64,000 bases of DNA from BNWE01 sp964369545 (GCA_964369545.1 CAYJFA010000002.1:62001-126000), one strand, 5' to 3'. Shown: positions 52,452 to 62,369, numbered from the stretch's first letter. The notes: a model not told the origin generated them from the letters alone. Numbers and translations are program-made.

Positions 52452-52805
52452 CTATTTTAGCATGCGGCTTATTCTTTCACCACCTAAAACATGTATGTGA
52501 AAATGCTCTACTTCCTGCCCGGCATCTGGGCCTAAATTTGTTACCAGTCTATATCCTGATTTGGACAATCCCAGAATTTCAGCGACTTTTTCAACTGTTT
52601 CAAGGAAGGATTTAGATTCTTCTTTAGAAGCCATTGAAACAAAGTCAGCAAAATTTCTATATAATCCCTTTGTTATCACGAGTACATGTACCTTGCAAAC
52701 AGGATTTATATCATAAAAGGCTAGTGCTACATCGTTTTCATATATTTTTTTCGTAGGAATTTCTGATTGCAATATTTTATAAAAAACGTTGTTTTTATCA
52801 TACAT
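52452..52805 (-). CDS. HIT-family protein (HinT-like)
   Basis: A 117-residue histidine triad protein of the HinT/PKCI branch, probably a purine nucleoside phosphoramidase. It begins NVFYKILQSEIPTKKIYEND, the typical HinT N terminus, has HVLVITKGLYRNFADF and the active-site motif GQEVEHFHIHVLGG (about 98-111). The third canonical region reads EHFHIHVLGG, where typical HinT has VxHxHxHxLGG. Length and layout are standard. It is the last protein gene of the minus-strand run from the secretin, 64 bases after the second prepilin, and precedes tRNA-Arg. Confidence 0.9.
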   Translation of the reverse strand: MYDKNNVFYKILQSEIPTKKIYENDVALAFYDINPVCKVHVLVITKGLYRNFADFVSMASKEESKSFLETVEKVAEILGLSKSGYRLVTNLGPDAGQEVEHFHIHVLGGERISRMLK

Positions 52806-52869
52806 GATTTTCTCCGAGGGCTTAATGTATGCATTTTATATTAAAAAGGCCAGAAAAACGATGTTTTAA

Positions 52870-53565
52870 TTAAATTAAATTAAGTGGATCAAAATCTCCA
52901 GAATTTTCTACTGTTTTTATTCTTGATGCACATGATCCACATTTAATATATTGAATCAGCAAGGTGTTTCGCAGTATCCAAAAAGTGTTTGCGGATGGTT
53001 TTATTATAATTCCACCTTCCGAAAAGATTGGTTTATTGTCTTCCGTATCTATGACAAACGCGACGATATCTTTGCTTGTCGATTGTGATGCTATTTTTAT
53101 TTTTGGATCAGCTATTGGTTTACAAAAATATTCTCCACTTATTGTTACTTCGCTTTCATATATTGATGAGAAAGTATGTGTAAGATTAATTTCGACAACA
53201 TAAATTAACGGACGCGAATTGCCATCTACTGAATTTTTTTGCGGAATTCCCAATGTGTTATAAGGAACGGTTCCTAGTTCACAAAGCTCAGTACTTTCCA
53301 ATCCACTGTTATTAGATGATGGGCGAGGCAATCGATTATTGCTTGCTAGATATGCTGCCAATGCAGACGTTACAATTTCGATATTATTTTTTGTTTTTTG
53401 AACTCGCATTGCGCGGTTGACAGTCATTGTTTTTGTTATAAAGAATCCTGAAATTATGCTGAATATGGATAATCCTATGGCTACTTCGAGCAGCAGTGAT
53501 CCATTGCATTGTTTACCAAATTTTGAACATAATAACGTAATTTTTGTTTTTATTTTTGATATCAT
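52870..53565 (-). CDS. Prepilin-like protein
   Basis: A 231-residue protein with a type IV prepilin N terminus: a basic leader of 22 residues ending in NG, then SLLLEVAIGLSIFSIISGFF, with Glu at mature position 5. Cleavage by prepilin peptidase after Gly22 would leave Ser instead of Phe at +1, a minor variation. The C-terminal globular domain has paired cysteines (KCGSC near residues 209-213). It overlaps the end of the upstream prepilin gene by 53 bases, indicating coupling. With the secretin two genes upstream, it is probably a minor pseudopilin of a type II secretion or type IV pilus-like system. Confidence 0.78.
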   Translation of the reverse strand: MISKIKTKITLLCSKFGKQCNGSLLLEVAIGLSIFSIISGFFITKTMTVNRAMRVQKTKNNIEIVTSALAAYLASNNRLPRPSSNNSGLESTELCELGTVPYNTLGIPQKNSVDGNSRPLIYVVEINLTHTFSSIYESEVTISGEYFCKPIADPKIKIASQSTSKDIVAFVIDTEDNKPIFSEGGIIIKPSANTFWILRNTLLIQYIKCGSCASRIKTVENSGDFDPLNLI

Positions 53566-54148
53566 ATTTGTGTCCGATAGATGTCATATTTTGTGCATTT
53601 AAAGTGCGAATTTCTCCGGTAGATGGATTCCCAGTGTCGTTCTTTTTATCGAGGTGATATGCGTCTTCTTGAGATAAAATTCCTTTAAAATTGCTATTGT
53701 TGCTGGTTCCGTTGCTTAGAATTAACCAAGTACCTTCATGTCCTTGAATTTCTGATGATACGGAATAAAATCCACCTAATTTGCTTATAGGATATCCATT
53801 TATCAATTCGATACTTAACGCACCCGATGCAACCAAGTGCTTCCAAAATCTTTTTGCGTCACCTATAGTTTTGATGGATCCGTGACCGCTGCCATTTTCC
53901 AATCCTTGCCCAATCATCTCGTTTGCGTTTGCTAAATCTCCAGGCATAGAGCTGTATTTATCAACAAACATTTGGATGGCAACTTTAAAAGAATTGACCT
54001 GCTCCGCAATCGAATTTAATTTAGCTGTGTGAATTAACTCCTTTCCCTTTAGCGTAAAGCTCGCGACTAATCCTATAATTACGATCGCAATCGCGACTTC
54101 GATTAAAGAAAATCCTTTAATTTTATTTTTTAATATTGTTTTTTTCAT
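53513..54148 (-). CDS. Prepilin-like protein
   Basis: A 211-residue prepilin: a 12-residue basic leader, cleavage site KG/FSLIEVAIAIVIIGLVASF with the canonical Phe+1 and Glu+5, a long N-terminal hydrophobic helix and a Gly/Asn/Ser-rich globular domain. The middle segment YSSMPGDLANAN and GLENGSGHG resembles domains of pseudopilins found in alphaproteobacterial secretion loci. It overlaps the upstream secretin gene by 26 bases and the downstream prepilin by 53 bases. The pilus or secretion motor and platform genes are not in the window. Confidence 0.85.
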   Translation of the reverse strand: MKKTILKNKIKGFSLIEVAIAIVIIGLVASFTLKGKELIHTAKLNSIAEQVNSFKVAIQMFVDKYSSMPGDLANANEMIGQGLENGSGHGSIKTIGDAKRFWKHLVASGALSIELINGYPISKLGGFYSVSSEIQGHEGTWLILSNGTSNNSNFKGILSQEDAYHLDKKNDTGNPSTGEIRTLNAQNMTSIGHKYDIKNKNKNYVIMFKIW

Positions 54149-55826
54149 CTTTGAACTTTAATTTTCTAGGATCTGTGGCAAATGTATTATATATTTTCGC
54201 GTCTGCATTGTGATGCATTTTGTTTTTTTTACGCAAAATGGTCGCTTTTAGAAATATAACTAACTCTGTAACTTCGGTTCCTTTTTCTCTTTCGCTTGTT
54301 ATGAAGTCGATGGGAGTATCCTTGAATCCAGGAAGACCGTCTCTGTTATTGTTAGATTTTTCATGCATTAAGCCGCCCATAACTACTATCTGTCCAGAGT
54401 GCAATTTCAAGACGGAATCCAATTCTCTTACATCGACTATAGGTACTTTTTGCATTTGAACTTGTGAAGTATTTGAGGATTCCGAAGATGTAGTACCACT
54501 TGTTTGTTTTATATAATTATTGAATAAAAATGGGATTTCTTTATATCTTGCGATTTTTGAAATTGTCGGGCGCAGAGTAAGTAATACCGTATTGTTTTTC
54601 TTATCTATAGATGGCTGAACTGTCATAATAAGTCCTATCGGAATCGTTTTCATGTTGGTCGACAGCATATCCGTGATATTGTTCGAATTTGTTCCATTAT
54701 ATTGTTTTTGGAATTCGGGTGTGTATACAACCTCATTTTGCGCAACTTTTAAGACGGCGGAATGATTATTCAATATTGTAATTCGAGGACTTGATAGAGT
54801 TTTCACAGCTCCGAATTTTTCAATAAATCCCGATACTATACTTAAATTTTTTCTATCTATTCCCGCGGAAAACAATCCTGTCCGGTCATAGCTTTTTTCG
54901 ATCGTGGCGCCGCCTGTACGCATGATTTGCCAGTTGATGCCGCTCTTGAATTCATCTTTTAAGCTCACTTCAAGAATTTTTGCTTCTATCAACACCTGTG
55001 TTTCTGAGGAATCTTTCAGTAATTTAATATACTTTTGAATTTCCTCATGTTTGCTTTGAGTGGTGTAAGCTGTAATTAATCCTCCCTGCTTATGAATTGA
55101 AATGTAATTTCCTTCCGTCTCGCCGATTATTGTTTTTAATGCAGCTTCTAACTCTGCCCAAAAGTCGTTTTTCGCGGATCCAGATACTAAGCTATTAGAA
55201 CCATTATTTGTTGTCGATGGAGATACTGTGCCCTTAATCGTATCGTTGGTTTGAAATCCTGACGATGAAAGCATATCTCCACTAAAAATATCTGTTGATA
55301 TAGCCATGGAGCTCTGTGTTTCGCGCTGTATATTGAGAGAAGGAATTGTATAAAATTTCATCATTGGTGAATCAAATTCTATTTTTACAGAATTTCCATT
55401 AATTATGTATTTAAGATTGGAACTGCTGCAGATATCTTTGAGAATTTCGATGAATGGGCGGTCTTTTGCTGTAAATGAAATATTACCTTCAATATCTTGA
55501 GCTATGAAAATATTTATATCAGCTAGGTTTGCCATCTGCGTAAGTACTTCGCGCATACACATTTTTTCTGTCGCGGAAATTGAGATTCGCTTGTAAAAAC
55601 ATTCATTTATTACTGTTTCAGTATCGATTTCATCATCTATAATATCTGAAATATCAAAGTCAGATAAATCTATTGTCGAATCTTCTACTGGAGTGGATAA
55701 TACATCAAAGGCTTGTGGATTAAGATTTTTTTGCTGCGGAGTTCTTGGATCGTTAAGATCTGTGCATCCGGTTAAAAGAATGCAAATAAAAATAATAGAT
55801 CTGAATATATTAAACATCTGTACCAT
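54123..55826 (-). CDS. Secretin, outer-membrane lipoprotein (MshL/PilQ/GspD-like)
   Basis: Forms the outer-membrane gate for a type IV pilus or type II secretion-like system. The precursor has a lipoprotein signal peptide with lipobox LLTGC. An STN-type domain follows (CMREVLTQMANLADINIFIA), then an N-domain with GGLITAYTTQSKHEEIQ, and the C-terminal secretin domain with LSSPRITILNNHSAVLKVA, the VVMGGLMHEK motif and the family terminal segment ELVIFLKATI. Length (about 567 residues) fits the MshL group of short secretins. The exact start (55826 or 55817) is uncertain because neither has a clear ribosome binding site. It heads a secretin-prepilin-prepilin operon with overlapping genes. Confidence 0.88.
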   Translation of the reverse strand: MVQMFNIFRSIIFICILLTGCTDLNDPRTPQQKNLNPQAFDVLSTPVEDSTIDLSDFDISDIIDDEIDTETVINECFYKRISISATEKMCMREVLTQMANLADINIFIAQDIEGNISFTAKDRPFIEILKDICSSSNLKYIINGNSVKIEFDSPMMKFYTIPSLNIQRETQSSMAISTDIFSGDMLSSSGFQTNDTIKGTVSPSTTNNGSNSLVSGSAKNDFWAELEAALKTIIGETEGNYISIHKQGGLITAYTTQSKHEEIQKYIKLLKDSSETQVLIEAKILEVSLKDEFKSGINWQIMRTGGATIEKSYDRTGLFSAGIDRKNLSIVSGFIEKFGAVKTLSSPRITILNNHSAVLKVAQNEVVYTPEFQKQYNGTNSNNITDMLSTNMKTIPIGLIMTVQPSIDKKNNTVLLTLRPTISKIARYKEIPFLFNNYIKQTSGTTSSESSNTSQVQMQKVPIVDVRELDSVLKLHSGQIVVMGGLMHEKSNNNRDGLPGFKDTPIDFITSEREKGTEVTELVIFLKATILRKKNKMHHNADAKIYNTFATDPRKLKFKDEKNNIKK

Positions 55827-56120
55827 CGAAAAACTAAACAACAATATTAAAAATTAATTAAAATTATAATATTGTTTCCATCTTTTGTATATATAAATTA
55901 TTCAAGAATCTTCTATCAAAAACTTGTAATATATTTATTTTTTCTTTAGAATTTAATCTCTTAACTTCAGATGTTCTTATTTTAACAATATCTTGGATGT
56001 TAATTAGATTTTTAAGTTTTTTGCTGTTTTTTTAAAATCGAAACTTAATCAATATAGAATTATATTAATATTTAATTTGGGTATTAATTTTAGCCTTCTT
56101 TCGATGAAAGAATAATTATT

Positions 56121-57413
56121 ATGAATTGGACTATTGCGCAAATAGCATCTGTTGTATTATGTGCGATGGGATCTGGAGTGATTCTGTCGTCGCTAGGGCA
56201 TAGCCCAATTATCGGATATATAATCGCCGGAGTTCTACTGGGGCCGTCTTGTCTACAATTTATTACTGATCGAACCGTTGTCGCAGTATTTTCAGAAATG
56301 GGCATCCTATTTTTATTGTTTACAATTGGTCTGAGCCTGTCTTTTGAAAAAGTAAAAAACATGTGGAAGAAATCTATCCTGGTAACTGCTTTTTCCACTT
56401 TATTCATATATTTTTTTATGTTTGCGATTGGATATTTTTTGAAAATACCTCAAACAGGAATTATATTGATGACTTTCTGTGTGACATTATCTTCAACTGC
56501 AGTAACTGTTAAATCATTGAAACATTTGAAAGAGCATGATGCTTCTATAGAAGCAAGTACCTTTGGTATTCTGATAGCCCAAGATGTTTTTGCTATCGTT
56601 ATGGTGCTGATTATAAATTTCTTAGGAAACAATTCTCACTCAATAGGAGAAGTATATAAAATAGTACTGATATTTATATTTCTAATAATACTTGGATTTG
56701 CGCTTCTGAATCTTAATCATTACGTACATAAATTAACAAACTTCATAAAAAAACATAATGATATGCTAACGATGTTTGTTTTTGGAATTTGTCTAGGAAG
56801 TGCTGTCATAGCAGAAATTTTTGGTTTATCAGCAGCGTTTGGCGCATTTGTCGCTGGATTAATTCTTGGAAATTCCAGCATGGAAAATGAGATAAAAAAC
56901 ATTACTCTTCCAATTGAAGAAATTCTTTTAATGACCTTCTTTTTAAGCATTGGACTGTTGGTTGATATAGAATTTATTCTTTCAAATTTTTCTATAATTT
57001 TATTTGGTCTACTGTTCGTAACTTTTGGTAAAACAATAATTAACGTCTTTGTTTTGAGATTGTGCAAGTTCCCGTTAAAAGAATCTTTTGTTATCAGCGT
57101 ATTATTGGGGCATATTGGCGAGTTTGCTTTTATGTTATCCTATTCTGCCAGTAAGGTCGGTCTTATAAATGAGTTCGGGTTAAAATTTTTAGTAAGTTTG
57201 ACTGCATTGAGTTTGTTTTTAAGTCCTTTTTGGCTGGCGTTTGCAGGTCGTTGTAAAGTTCTTGCAGAAAAGATACATATTAAGTCTTCTTGGGAATTTT
57301 CTCGGGTTCTCCTAGATCGCGAAATCAAAAAAATGCATCATCTTGTTGTTTTTGTTACCAATTTTTGTAGTGGTATAATTTCTGTTTTGAAGGACAAAGC
57401 CAAAAAGCGATAG
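56121..57413 (+). CDS. Cation/proton antiporter (CPA2, KefB-like)
   Basis: A 430-residue inner-membrane antiporter of the monovalent cation:proton antiporter-2 family, exchanging K+ or Na+ for H+. It has about 12 hydrophobic segments, the early HSPIIGYIIAGVLLGPS (about 28-44), FLLFTIGLSL, STAVTVKSL, the LIAQDVFAIVMVL segment with conserved acidic Asp, and FGAFVAGLILGNS. No TrkA-N or other cytosolic nucleotide-binding domain follows, so it is the short form. The start has little ribosome binding site. It is divergent from the secretin operon and convergent with the DUF2948 gene. Confidence 0.87.
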   Translation: MNWTIAQIASVVLCAMGSGVILSSLGHSPIIGYIIAGVLLGPSCLQFITDRTVVAVFSEMGILFLLFTIGLSLSFEKVKNMWKKSILVTAFSTLFIYFFMFAIGYFLKIPQTGIILMTFCVTLSSTAVTVKSLKHLKEHDASIEASTFGILIAQDVFAIVMVLIINFLGNNSHSIGEVYKIVLIFIFLIILGFALLNLNHYVHKLTNFIKKHNDMLTMFVFGICLGSAVIAEIFGLSAAFGAFVAGLILGNSSMENEIKNITLPIEEILLMTFFLSIGLLVDIEFILSNFSIILFGLLFVTFGKTIINVFVLRLCKFPLKESFVISVLLGHIGEFAFMLSYSASKVGLINEFGLKFLVSLTALSLFLSPFWLAFAGRCKVLAEKIHIKSSWEFSRVLLDREIKKMHHLVVFVTNFCSGIISVLKDKAKKR

Positions 57414-57447
57414 AAAAAGCTAAAAACAAAGTCGGAAAATAAATATG

Positions 57448-57888
57448 TTACTTATGTTCAGGAAGAGCAGGGGTCGGATATTTATCGTGTAAATCTTTAA
57501 GGTAAATGCAAATGTTTTCTGTTTTAATGCAGGCTGTTTTATGTTCAGAAAAAAGTAAATTTATTTCTTTTTCTGACGCATGCATAGCCAACAAATTTAT
57601 ATGTTTTTCTCCTTTGATTTTTTTAAAATTATCGTTAATAGTTATACTTTGAATATTATGAATGTATAATCCAGAATGAACGCGGAAATAATGTTTTCTT
57701 TGAGATTTAGTTTCGAGATTATCTTTTATTAATTCCCAACAGAATCTATTGATCATCAATCTCAAGCATTTTTTGTTTTCATGAAAAGATAAATCAGAAA
57801 CATGAAATATAGAATCTTGCAATAGAGATGAAATAATATCGCAATTTTCTATATCTGTTGCTTTTAAAAAAACTCTTTTAGGATTCAT
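57448..57888 (-). CDS. DUF2948 family protein
   Basis: A 146-residue cytosolic protein matching the alphaproteobacterial DUF2948 family: LKATDIENCDIISSLLQDSI at the start (DAEDLxVISALLQDA type), RLMINRFCWEL, HSGLYIHNIQSI, INLLAMHASEKEINLLFS and an ICIYLKDLHDKYPTPALPEH ending. No function is established; members are often encoded near histidine biosynthesis or the UPF0262 gene in alphaproteobacteria. The start at ATG 57888 is preferred to a TTG two codons upstream. Its presence supports the alphaproteobacterial assignment. Confidence 0.82.
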   Translation of the reverse strand: MNPKRVFLKATDIENCDIISSLLQDSIFHVSDLSFHENKKCLRLMINRFCWELIKDNLETKSQRKHYFRVHSGLYIHNIQSITINDNFKKIKGEKHINLLAMHASEKEINLLFSEHKTACIKTENICIYLKDLHDKYPTPALPEHK

Positions 57889-57977
57889 TTGCAAATAAAA
57901 TAATTACACAACAAAATTATGATAAAATAAATGGAATTATTGTGCAAATAATAAAATTAAAAAGAAATGTTGTGAAT

Positions 57978-59372
57978 TTAATTAATGCTTTTTATTTCTC
58001 TAGTGTTTTCTTCTATTGAGCTTAATTCGATAATATTTTTTTCATGAATTTCTAGATCTTTGAATTTTCTGGCGCTGACCAATACTCTGCTTTCGAGGGA
58101 CGCAATTGTTGAATTATAGCTCTGTACTGCAGAATTTATGTTTTTCCCGAGTTGGGATATGTGCAATGTCATGTCAGATAATCGTTTATATAATTCTTGG
58201 CCCATTTTTATAATGTGTTTAGCATTTTCCGCAAGATTTTCTTGTCGCCATCCGAGTGCAGTGGTGTGTAATAAAGCTAGTAATATAGTTGGAGTGGAAA
58301 TGATTACTCGCTCCTGCATTGCGAATTCGATTAGTGAAGAATCATGTTCCGTTGCAGCAGAAAAAAATGTTTCGCCCGGCAGAAACATAATCACAAATTC
58401 TGGAGATTCCTGAATTTGTGACCAGTATTTTTTATTTGCTAAGCTTGCGACGTGTGATCGAATTTGCTTCGCGTGTTCCGTTAATAGCGACTTTTTTGTT
58501 TTATCATCACTCGTTTCCATGGCTTCAAGATATGCAGATAATGGAGCTTTCGCGTCAACAATTATTTGCTTGTTTCCTGGAAGATAAATCACCATATCCG
58601 GTCTGATTAATTTTCCGCCATTATTTGATGCTGATGTTACCTGTTCTTTGAAATCACAATGTTCAAGCATACCAGCTAATTCAACGACTCGACGAAGTTG
58701 CATTTCTCCCCAACGTCCCCTGATATTTGGAGTTTTAAGCGCAGAAACCAAATGATTGGTTTCGTTTTTTAGTGAATTTTGTGTGGTTATTAAATCTCCA
58801 ACTTGTTGTTTCAATGCTTCATATGCTCCAATTCGACTTTTTTCCAAATCATTTATCTTTATATCAACGTTTTCTAAGGCAGATTTTATTGGAGTCATGA
58901 GATCGCTTACAGATTTTGCGCTCATCGAAAATTCTGATTTTGCTTTTTCTTGGAATTTTTCGAATACAGATTTTGCGAGCTCCATAAAAGTAGCATTGTT
59001 TTTTGAAAGCGCATCTAAACTTATGGATTTAAATGTATCGGAAAGTTTTTGTTCTGCACTTTCTAAAAGTTTTACTTTTTCTTGGAGGTTTTTTCTTTCC
59101 TGCTCTAGATTGGATGATAGCAAAATGGTCTGCTTTTCCAATTCAGAATATTTTTCCACTAATTCATTGTATTTTAAAGAAATAATTTGCTGTTGAGAAC
59201 ATCTTTCTTCTAATTTTGCGTTATCTAATAAACTTGTGTGATATAAAGATTCAATATTCGAAAGTTTGTTGTTTTTTTCTGAAAGATTTTTTAGTTTCGA
59301 TCTCTGTGATAAAATTACACAGCAAAAACAAAATGTTATAGTAAATAGGGATACTCCTAATATAAGAATCAT
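57978..59372 (-). CDS. rmuC: DNA recombination protein RmuC
   Basis: Limits recombination at inverted repeats; a predicted nuclease-like protein anchored to the membrane. The 464-residue protein has an N-terminal membrane segment (about 2-23), a long coiled coil (about 25-200), and the RmuC domain with NIRGRWGEMQLRRVVELAGM (about 212-231), RPDMVIYLPGNKQIIVDAKAPLSAY (split by a conserved D-x-K nuclease-like element) and FVIMFLPGETFFSAA. Its ATG overlaps the glmM stop codon by four bases, so the two are co-translated. Confidence 0.94.
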   Translation of the reverse strand: MILILGVSLFTITFCFCCVILSQRSKLKNLSEKNNKLSNIESLYHTSLLDNAKLEERCSQQQIISLKYNELVEKYSELEKQTILLSSNLEQERKNLQEKVKLLESAEQKLSDTFKSISLDALSKNNATFMELAKSVFEKFQEKAKSEFSMSAKSVSDLMTPIKSALENVDIKINDLEKSRIGAYEALKQQVGDLITTQNSLKNETNHLVSALKTPNIRGRWGEMQLRRVVELAGMLEHCDFKEQVTSASNNGGKLIRPDMVIYLPGNKQIIVDAKAPLSAYLEAMETSDDKTKKSLLTEHAKQIRSHVASLANKKYWSQIQESPEFVIMFLPGETFFSAATEHDSSLIEFAMQERVIISTPTILLALLHTTALGWRQENLAENAKHIIKMGQELYKRLSDMTLHISQLGKNINSAVQSYNSTIASLESRVLVSARKFKDLEIHEKNIIELSSIEENTREIKSIN

Positions 59373-60700
59373 TGTTCTGAGCTTTCTATAATTGATGAAA
59401 TCTCATTAACAATTTTTTGTAGTTCTTCTTTGTTTTCTCCTTCCGCAGATATTCGTATGAGTGGTTCAGTCCCAGATGCACGTACTATCAATTTTCCACG
59501 ATTCAGCAATTGCTGTTCAAATTTTTGTATTTGTTTTTGTATATCTGGTTTTAAAATTATTGACTTATCTTTCGTATTTAAGTTTGTGCTAACTGTAGGA
59601 TATGTTTCAAAAAGACGTAATTCACTGCATTTCTTATTGTTTTCGATCATATATTTTAAAACTTTCATAGCAGCAAAAAGTCCATCACCAGTGTATGCGT
59701 GAGATGCTATAATAATGTGACCGGATGACTCTGCGCCAAACTTCGCGTTTGCTTTCAACATAGATTGTGTAACATGTTTATCTCCTACCTGTGTTTTTAT
59801 AAGTTCAACTCCAATAGATGTCAGATATTTTTCTAGGGCATAATTAGACATTATGGTGGAAACAACTTTATCGCATTTTTCTGCTGTAGCTAAGATAGCT
59901 AATATGTGATCACCATCTAGTATTTTCCCATTTTCATCCGCAATAATAACGCGATCACCATCTCCATCAAATGCGATTCCAATATCTGCTTTATTTTCTA
60001 AAACAGCTTCACTTATTATATTTGGATAAGTGGATCCACAATTTTCATTTATGTTAGTTCCTGTCGGGTTATCGCCAATAAAAACAGTATTAAATCCAGA
60101 ATCTACGAAGAAATCTGCATTAGAATAAAAAGAAGATCCATTCGCAAAATCAACTACGATCTTTGTGTTCTGCAGTGTTTCTTCATGCAAACCAAATGCT
60201 TGTTTAACATCATTAATGTAAGTTTTAGCACACGCAATATTGTCATAGTTGCATCTGCCTAAAGCTATTCCTGTTGGTATTGAAATAGGACATTTTTCTT
60301 CCATTGTTGTTTCTAATTCTTCTTCCTCTGCTTCTGTTAGTTTTAACCCAAATTTATTAAATAACTTTATCCCATTATCATAAAATGGGTTATGAGAAGC
60401 GGATATCATAATCCCGCATGATGCTTGAGCTTTTTCGACCATAATGGATAATTTTGGAGTTGTTATGCAGCCAAGTGGTAATACATCTACTCCATGGGAA
60501 TAAAAAACAGCTTGCATCGCGCATGAAAACATATTTCTGGAAAGCCTAGTATCTTCCCCTATTAAAATGAGATGTTTTTTTTCTTTTGAAGGACAAAATT
60601 TTACGATAATTGCTTTTGCTAATTTTTGACAAACTTCGATTGTCATTGGATATTTATTTGCTAATCCTCTAATGCCGTCGGTTCCAAATAATTTTCGCAT
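59369..60700 (-). CDS. glmM: Phosphoglucosamine mutase
   Basis: Interconverts glucosamine-6- and glucosamine-1-phosphate, supplying UDP-GlcNAc for peptidoglycan and lipid A. The 443-residue protein begins KLFGTDGIRGLAN, carries the phosphoserine loop MISASHNPFYDNGIK (Ser102), the Mg-binding loop IAFDGDGDRVII (about 239-250), the sugar-binding GAESSGHII and the phosphate-binding RASGTEPLIRI near the C terminus, all in standard order. AAGGA precedes the start. It is divergent from folC and coupled to rmuC. Together with mrcA, amiC and lpxK it shows active cell-envelope synthesis. Confidence 0.96.
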   Translation of the reverse strand: MRKLFGTDGIRGLANKYPMTIEVCQKLAKAIIVKFCPSKEKKHLILIGEDTRLSRNMFSCAMQAVFYSHGVDVLPLGCITTPKLSIMVEKAQASCGIMISASHNPFYDNGIKLFNKFGLKLTEAEEEELETTMEEKCPISIPTGIALGRCNYDNIACAKTYINDVKQAFGLHEETLQNTKIVVDFANGSSFYSNADFFVDSGFNTVFIGDNPTGTNINENCGSTYPNIISEAVLENKADIGIAFDGDGDRVIIADENGKILDGDHILAILATAEKCDKVVSTIMSNYALEKYLTSIGVELIKTQVGDKHVTQSMLKANAKFGAESSGHIIIASHAYTGDGLFAAMKVLKYMIENNKKCSELRLFETYPTVSTNLNTKDKSIILKPDIQKQIQKFEQQLLNRGKLIVRASGTEPLIRISAEGENKEELQKIVNEISSIIESSEQ

Positions 60701-60773
60701 AGCAATCCTTTTTAAATATTAAGTAATTCGATATAGTTTTTGTTAGCATAATATAACTTGATTTTGAAATAAT

Positions 60774-62018
60774 ATGAAATATAAAGACATAATTTGCTAT
60801 CTAGAAAATCAAAAAAAATCACATGATGTCGCATACATTAAAATGGCGCTGGACGTTTTCAAATTAAATATCGATCCTTCAAAGGTAATAATTGTTGCAG
60901 GAACAAACGGGAAGGGAACTACTTGCGCAACACTACAGACTTTACTTGTAGAAGCAGGAAAAAATGTCGGATTCTTTTCATCTCCTCATCTAGAAAAAAC
61001 AAATGAACGCATTAAGTTTAATTGCATTGATATTTCCGATAATGATTTTTGTAATGTTTTTTTGAAAGTGCACGAAAAAGCTCGCAACTTCGACCTAAGT
61101 TATTTTGAATACTTAACGATTATGGCGGCTTATTATTTTTTTGAATATCATAAGTCAGATATAGATTTTGCAATCTTCGAAGTTGGGTTGGGTGGTACTT
61201 TAGATGCGACAAATGCAATTCCTCATAATATCAGCGTGATAACAAAGTTGGGTTTAGAACATGAAGGAGCTTTAGGAAATACATTAGAAGAAATTGCTGA
61301 AAATAAATTTGGAATTATTTCAGATAATAATATCGTTTTTCATACAAAATTTGATCCAGAAATACAAAAAATATCTGAACAATACGCTAAGAAATATTCT
61401 GCAAAACTTGTAGAGGCGACATCTTACTCTCTGCATGTAGATTATTCAAAAAAATATCCAACTTTTAAGGTGTCGAGCAAATTTGGGCATTTTAATATAA
61501 ATCTTCCTGGAAATCGCGCTGCGGAAAATTCAATTCTTGCATTCACGATTTTTGATTATCTTATTGATAATTCAGAAAAATTTTTATATGCAACAGAAAG
61601 GGTATTTTGGCCTGGGCGCATGGAGAAGGTGTTTTATAAAAATCGCGATATATTTCTCTCAGGAGATCATAATCCCCAAGGAACACAGAGTTTGCTGGAA
61701 ATTTTGCAGTATTATGAATTCAGTAGGGTGCATTTTGTAGTTGGTATCTGTAATGATAAAAACTATGTGGCAATTTTGGAAATATTATTCAATGTTCCAA
61801 ACGCAAATCTGTATTTAACTGAGACGCCAGAAAGACCTCTTCATATTAATGAGTATGGAGAAAAATTTATAAATGCAGCAAGATTTGTTTCGTCAAATGC
61901 TATTGAATCATTAGATTGCGCTGTAAAAAATGCATCAGATGAAGATTTAGTTATTGTGACGGGTTCTTTATATCTGGTTGGATTTATAAAATCTATAATC
62001 AAAACAATTAATAGCTAG
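60774..62018 (+). CDS. folC: Folylpolyglutamate synthase / dihydrofolate synthase
   Basis: Mur-ligase-like enzyme that adds glutamate to dihydropteroate or folate. The 414-residue protein has the P-loop VAGTNGKGTTCATLQ (about 41-55), FFSSPHLEKTNERIKFN, FEVGLGGTLDATNAI (about 140-154), VITKLGLEHEGALGNTLEEIA and FLSGDHNPQG, the FolC signature series. Length is normal. The start has a weak ribosome binding site; it is divergent from glmM with a 73-base gap. It lies upstream of rpmF with 144 bases between them, so is probably a separate unit. Confidence 0.93.
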   Translation: MKYKDIICYLENQKKSHDVAYIKMALDVFKLNIDPSKVIIVAGTNGKGTTCATLQTLLVEAGKNVGFFSSPHLEKTNERIKFNCIDISDNDFCNVFLKVHEKARNFDLSYFEYLTIMAAYYFFEYHKSDIDFAIFEVGLGGTLDATNAIPHNISVITKLGLEHEGALGNTLEEIAENKFGIISDNNIVFHTKFDPEIQKISEQYAKKYSAKLVEATSYSLHVDYSKKYPTFKVSSKFGHFNINLPGNRAAENSILAFTIFDYLIDNSEKFLYATERVFWPGRMEKVFYKNRDIFLSGDHNPQGTQSLLEILQYYEFSRVHFVVGICNDKNYVAILEILFNVPNANLYLTETPERPLHINEYGEKFINAARFVSSNAIESLDCAVKNASDEDLVIVTGSLYLVGFIKSIIKTINS

Positions 62019-62162
62019 TGATCTATTTTTCAAAATTGAAATGTTGTTTATCATCTTATTCCATATAATGCTTGAAAAAATCATGAATTTTATGTATGTA
62101 TGATGTGCTATATTATAATATAACAAATCTAATCATAAAGAATTTTATTTTAGGAGAATGTC

Positions 62163-62351
62163 ATGGCAGTTCCAAAGAAAAAAACGTCTAAATCCCGTAG
62201 AGATATGCGTAGATCACATCTTGCTATTACACCTGTTAATTCTGTTGCTTGCCCAGTTTGCGGTGATTCAAAATTACCTCACAGTATGTGTAATAACTGT
62301 GGAACATATAATGGTCATCAAATACTGAAAGATAAACGGCAAGACGCTTAG
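62163..62351 (+). CDS. rpmF: 50S ribosomal protein L32
   Basis: A 62-residue ribosomal protein beginning MAVPKKKTSKSRRDMRRSH with four zinc-type cysteines in CPVCG and CNNCG. A strong TTTAGGAGAATGTC ribosome binding site precedes the ATG. A candidate promoter lies in the upstream 144 bases (TATAAT at 62114-62119; no clear -35). It is followed 18 bases later by plsX, then fabH, the conserved rpmF-plsX-fabH cluster that links ribosome and lipid synthesis. Confidence 0.96.
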   Translation: MAVPKKKTSKSRRDMRRSHLAITPVNSVACPVCGDSKLPHSMCNNCGTYNGHQILKDKRQDA

Positions 62352-62369
62352 CAGTCAGGAAAGTAATAA

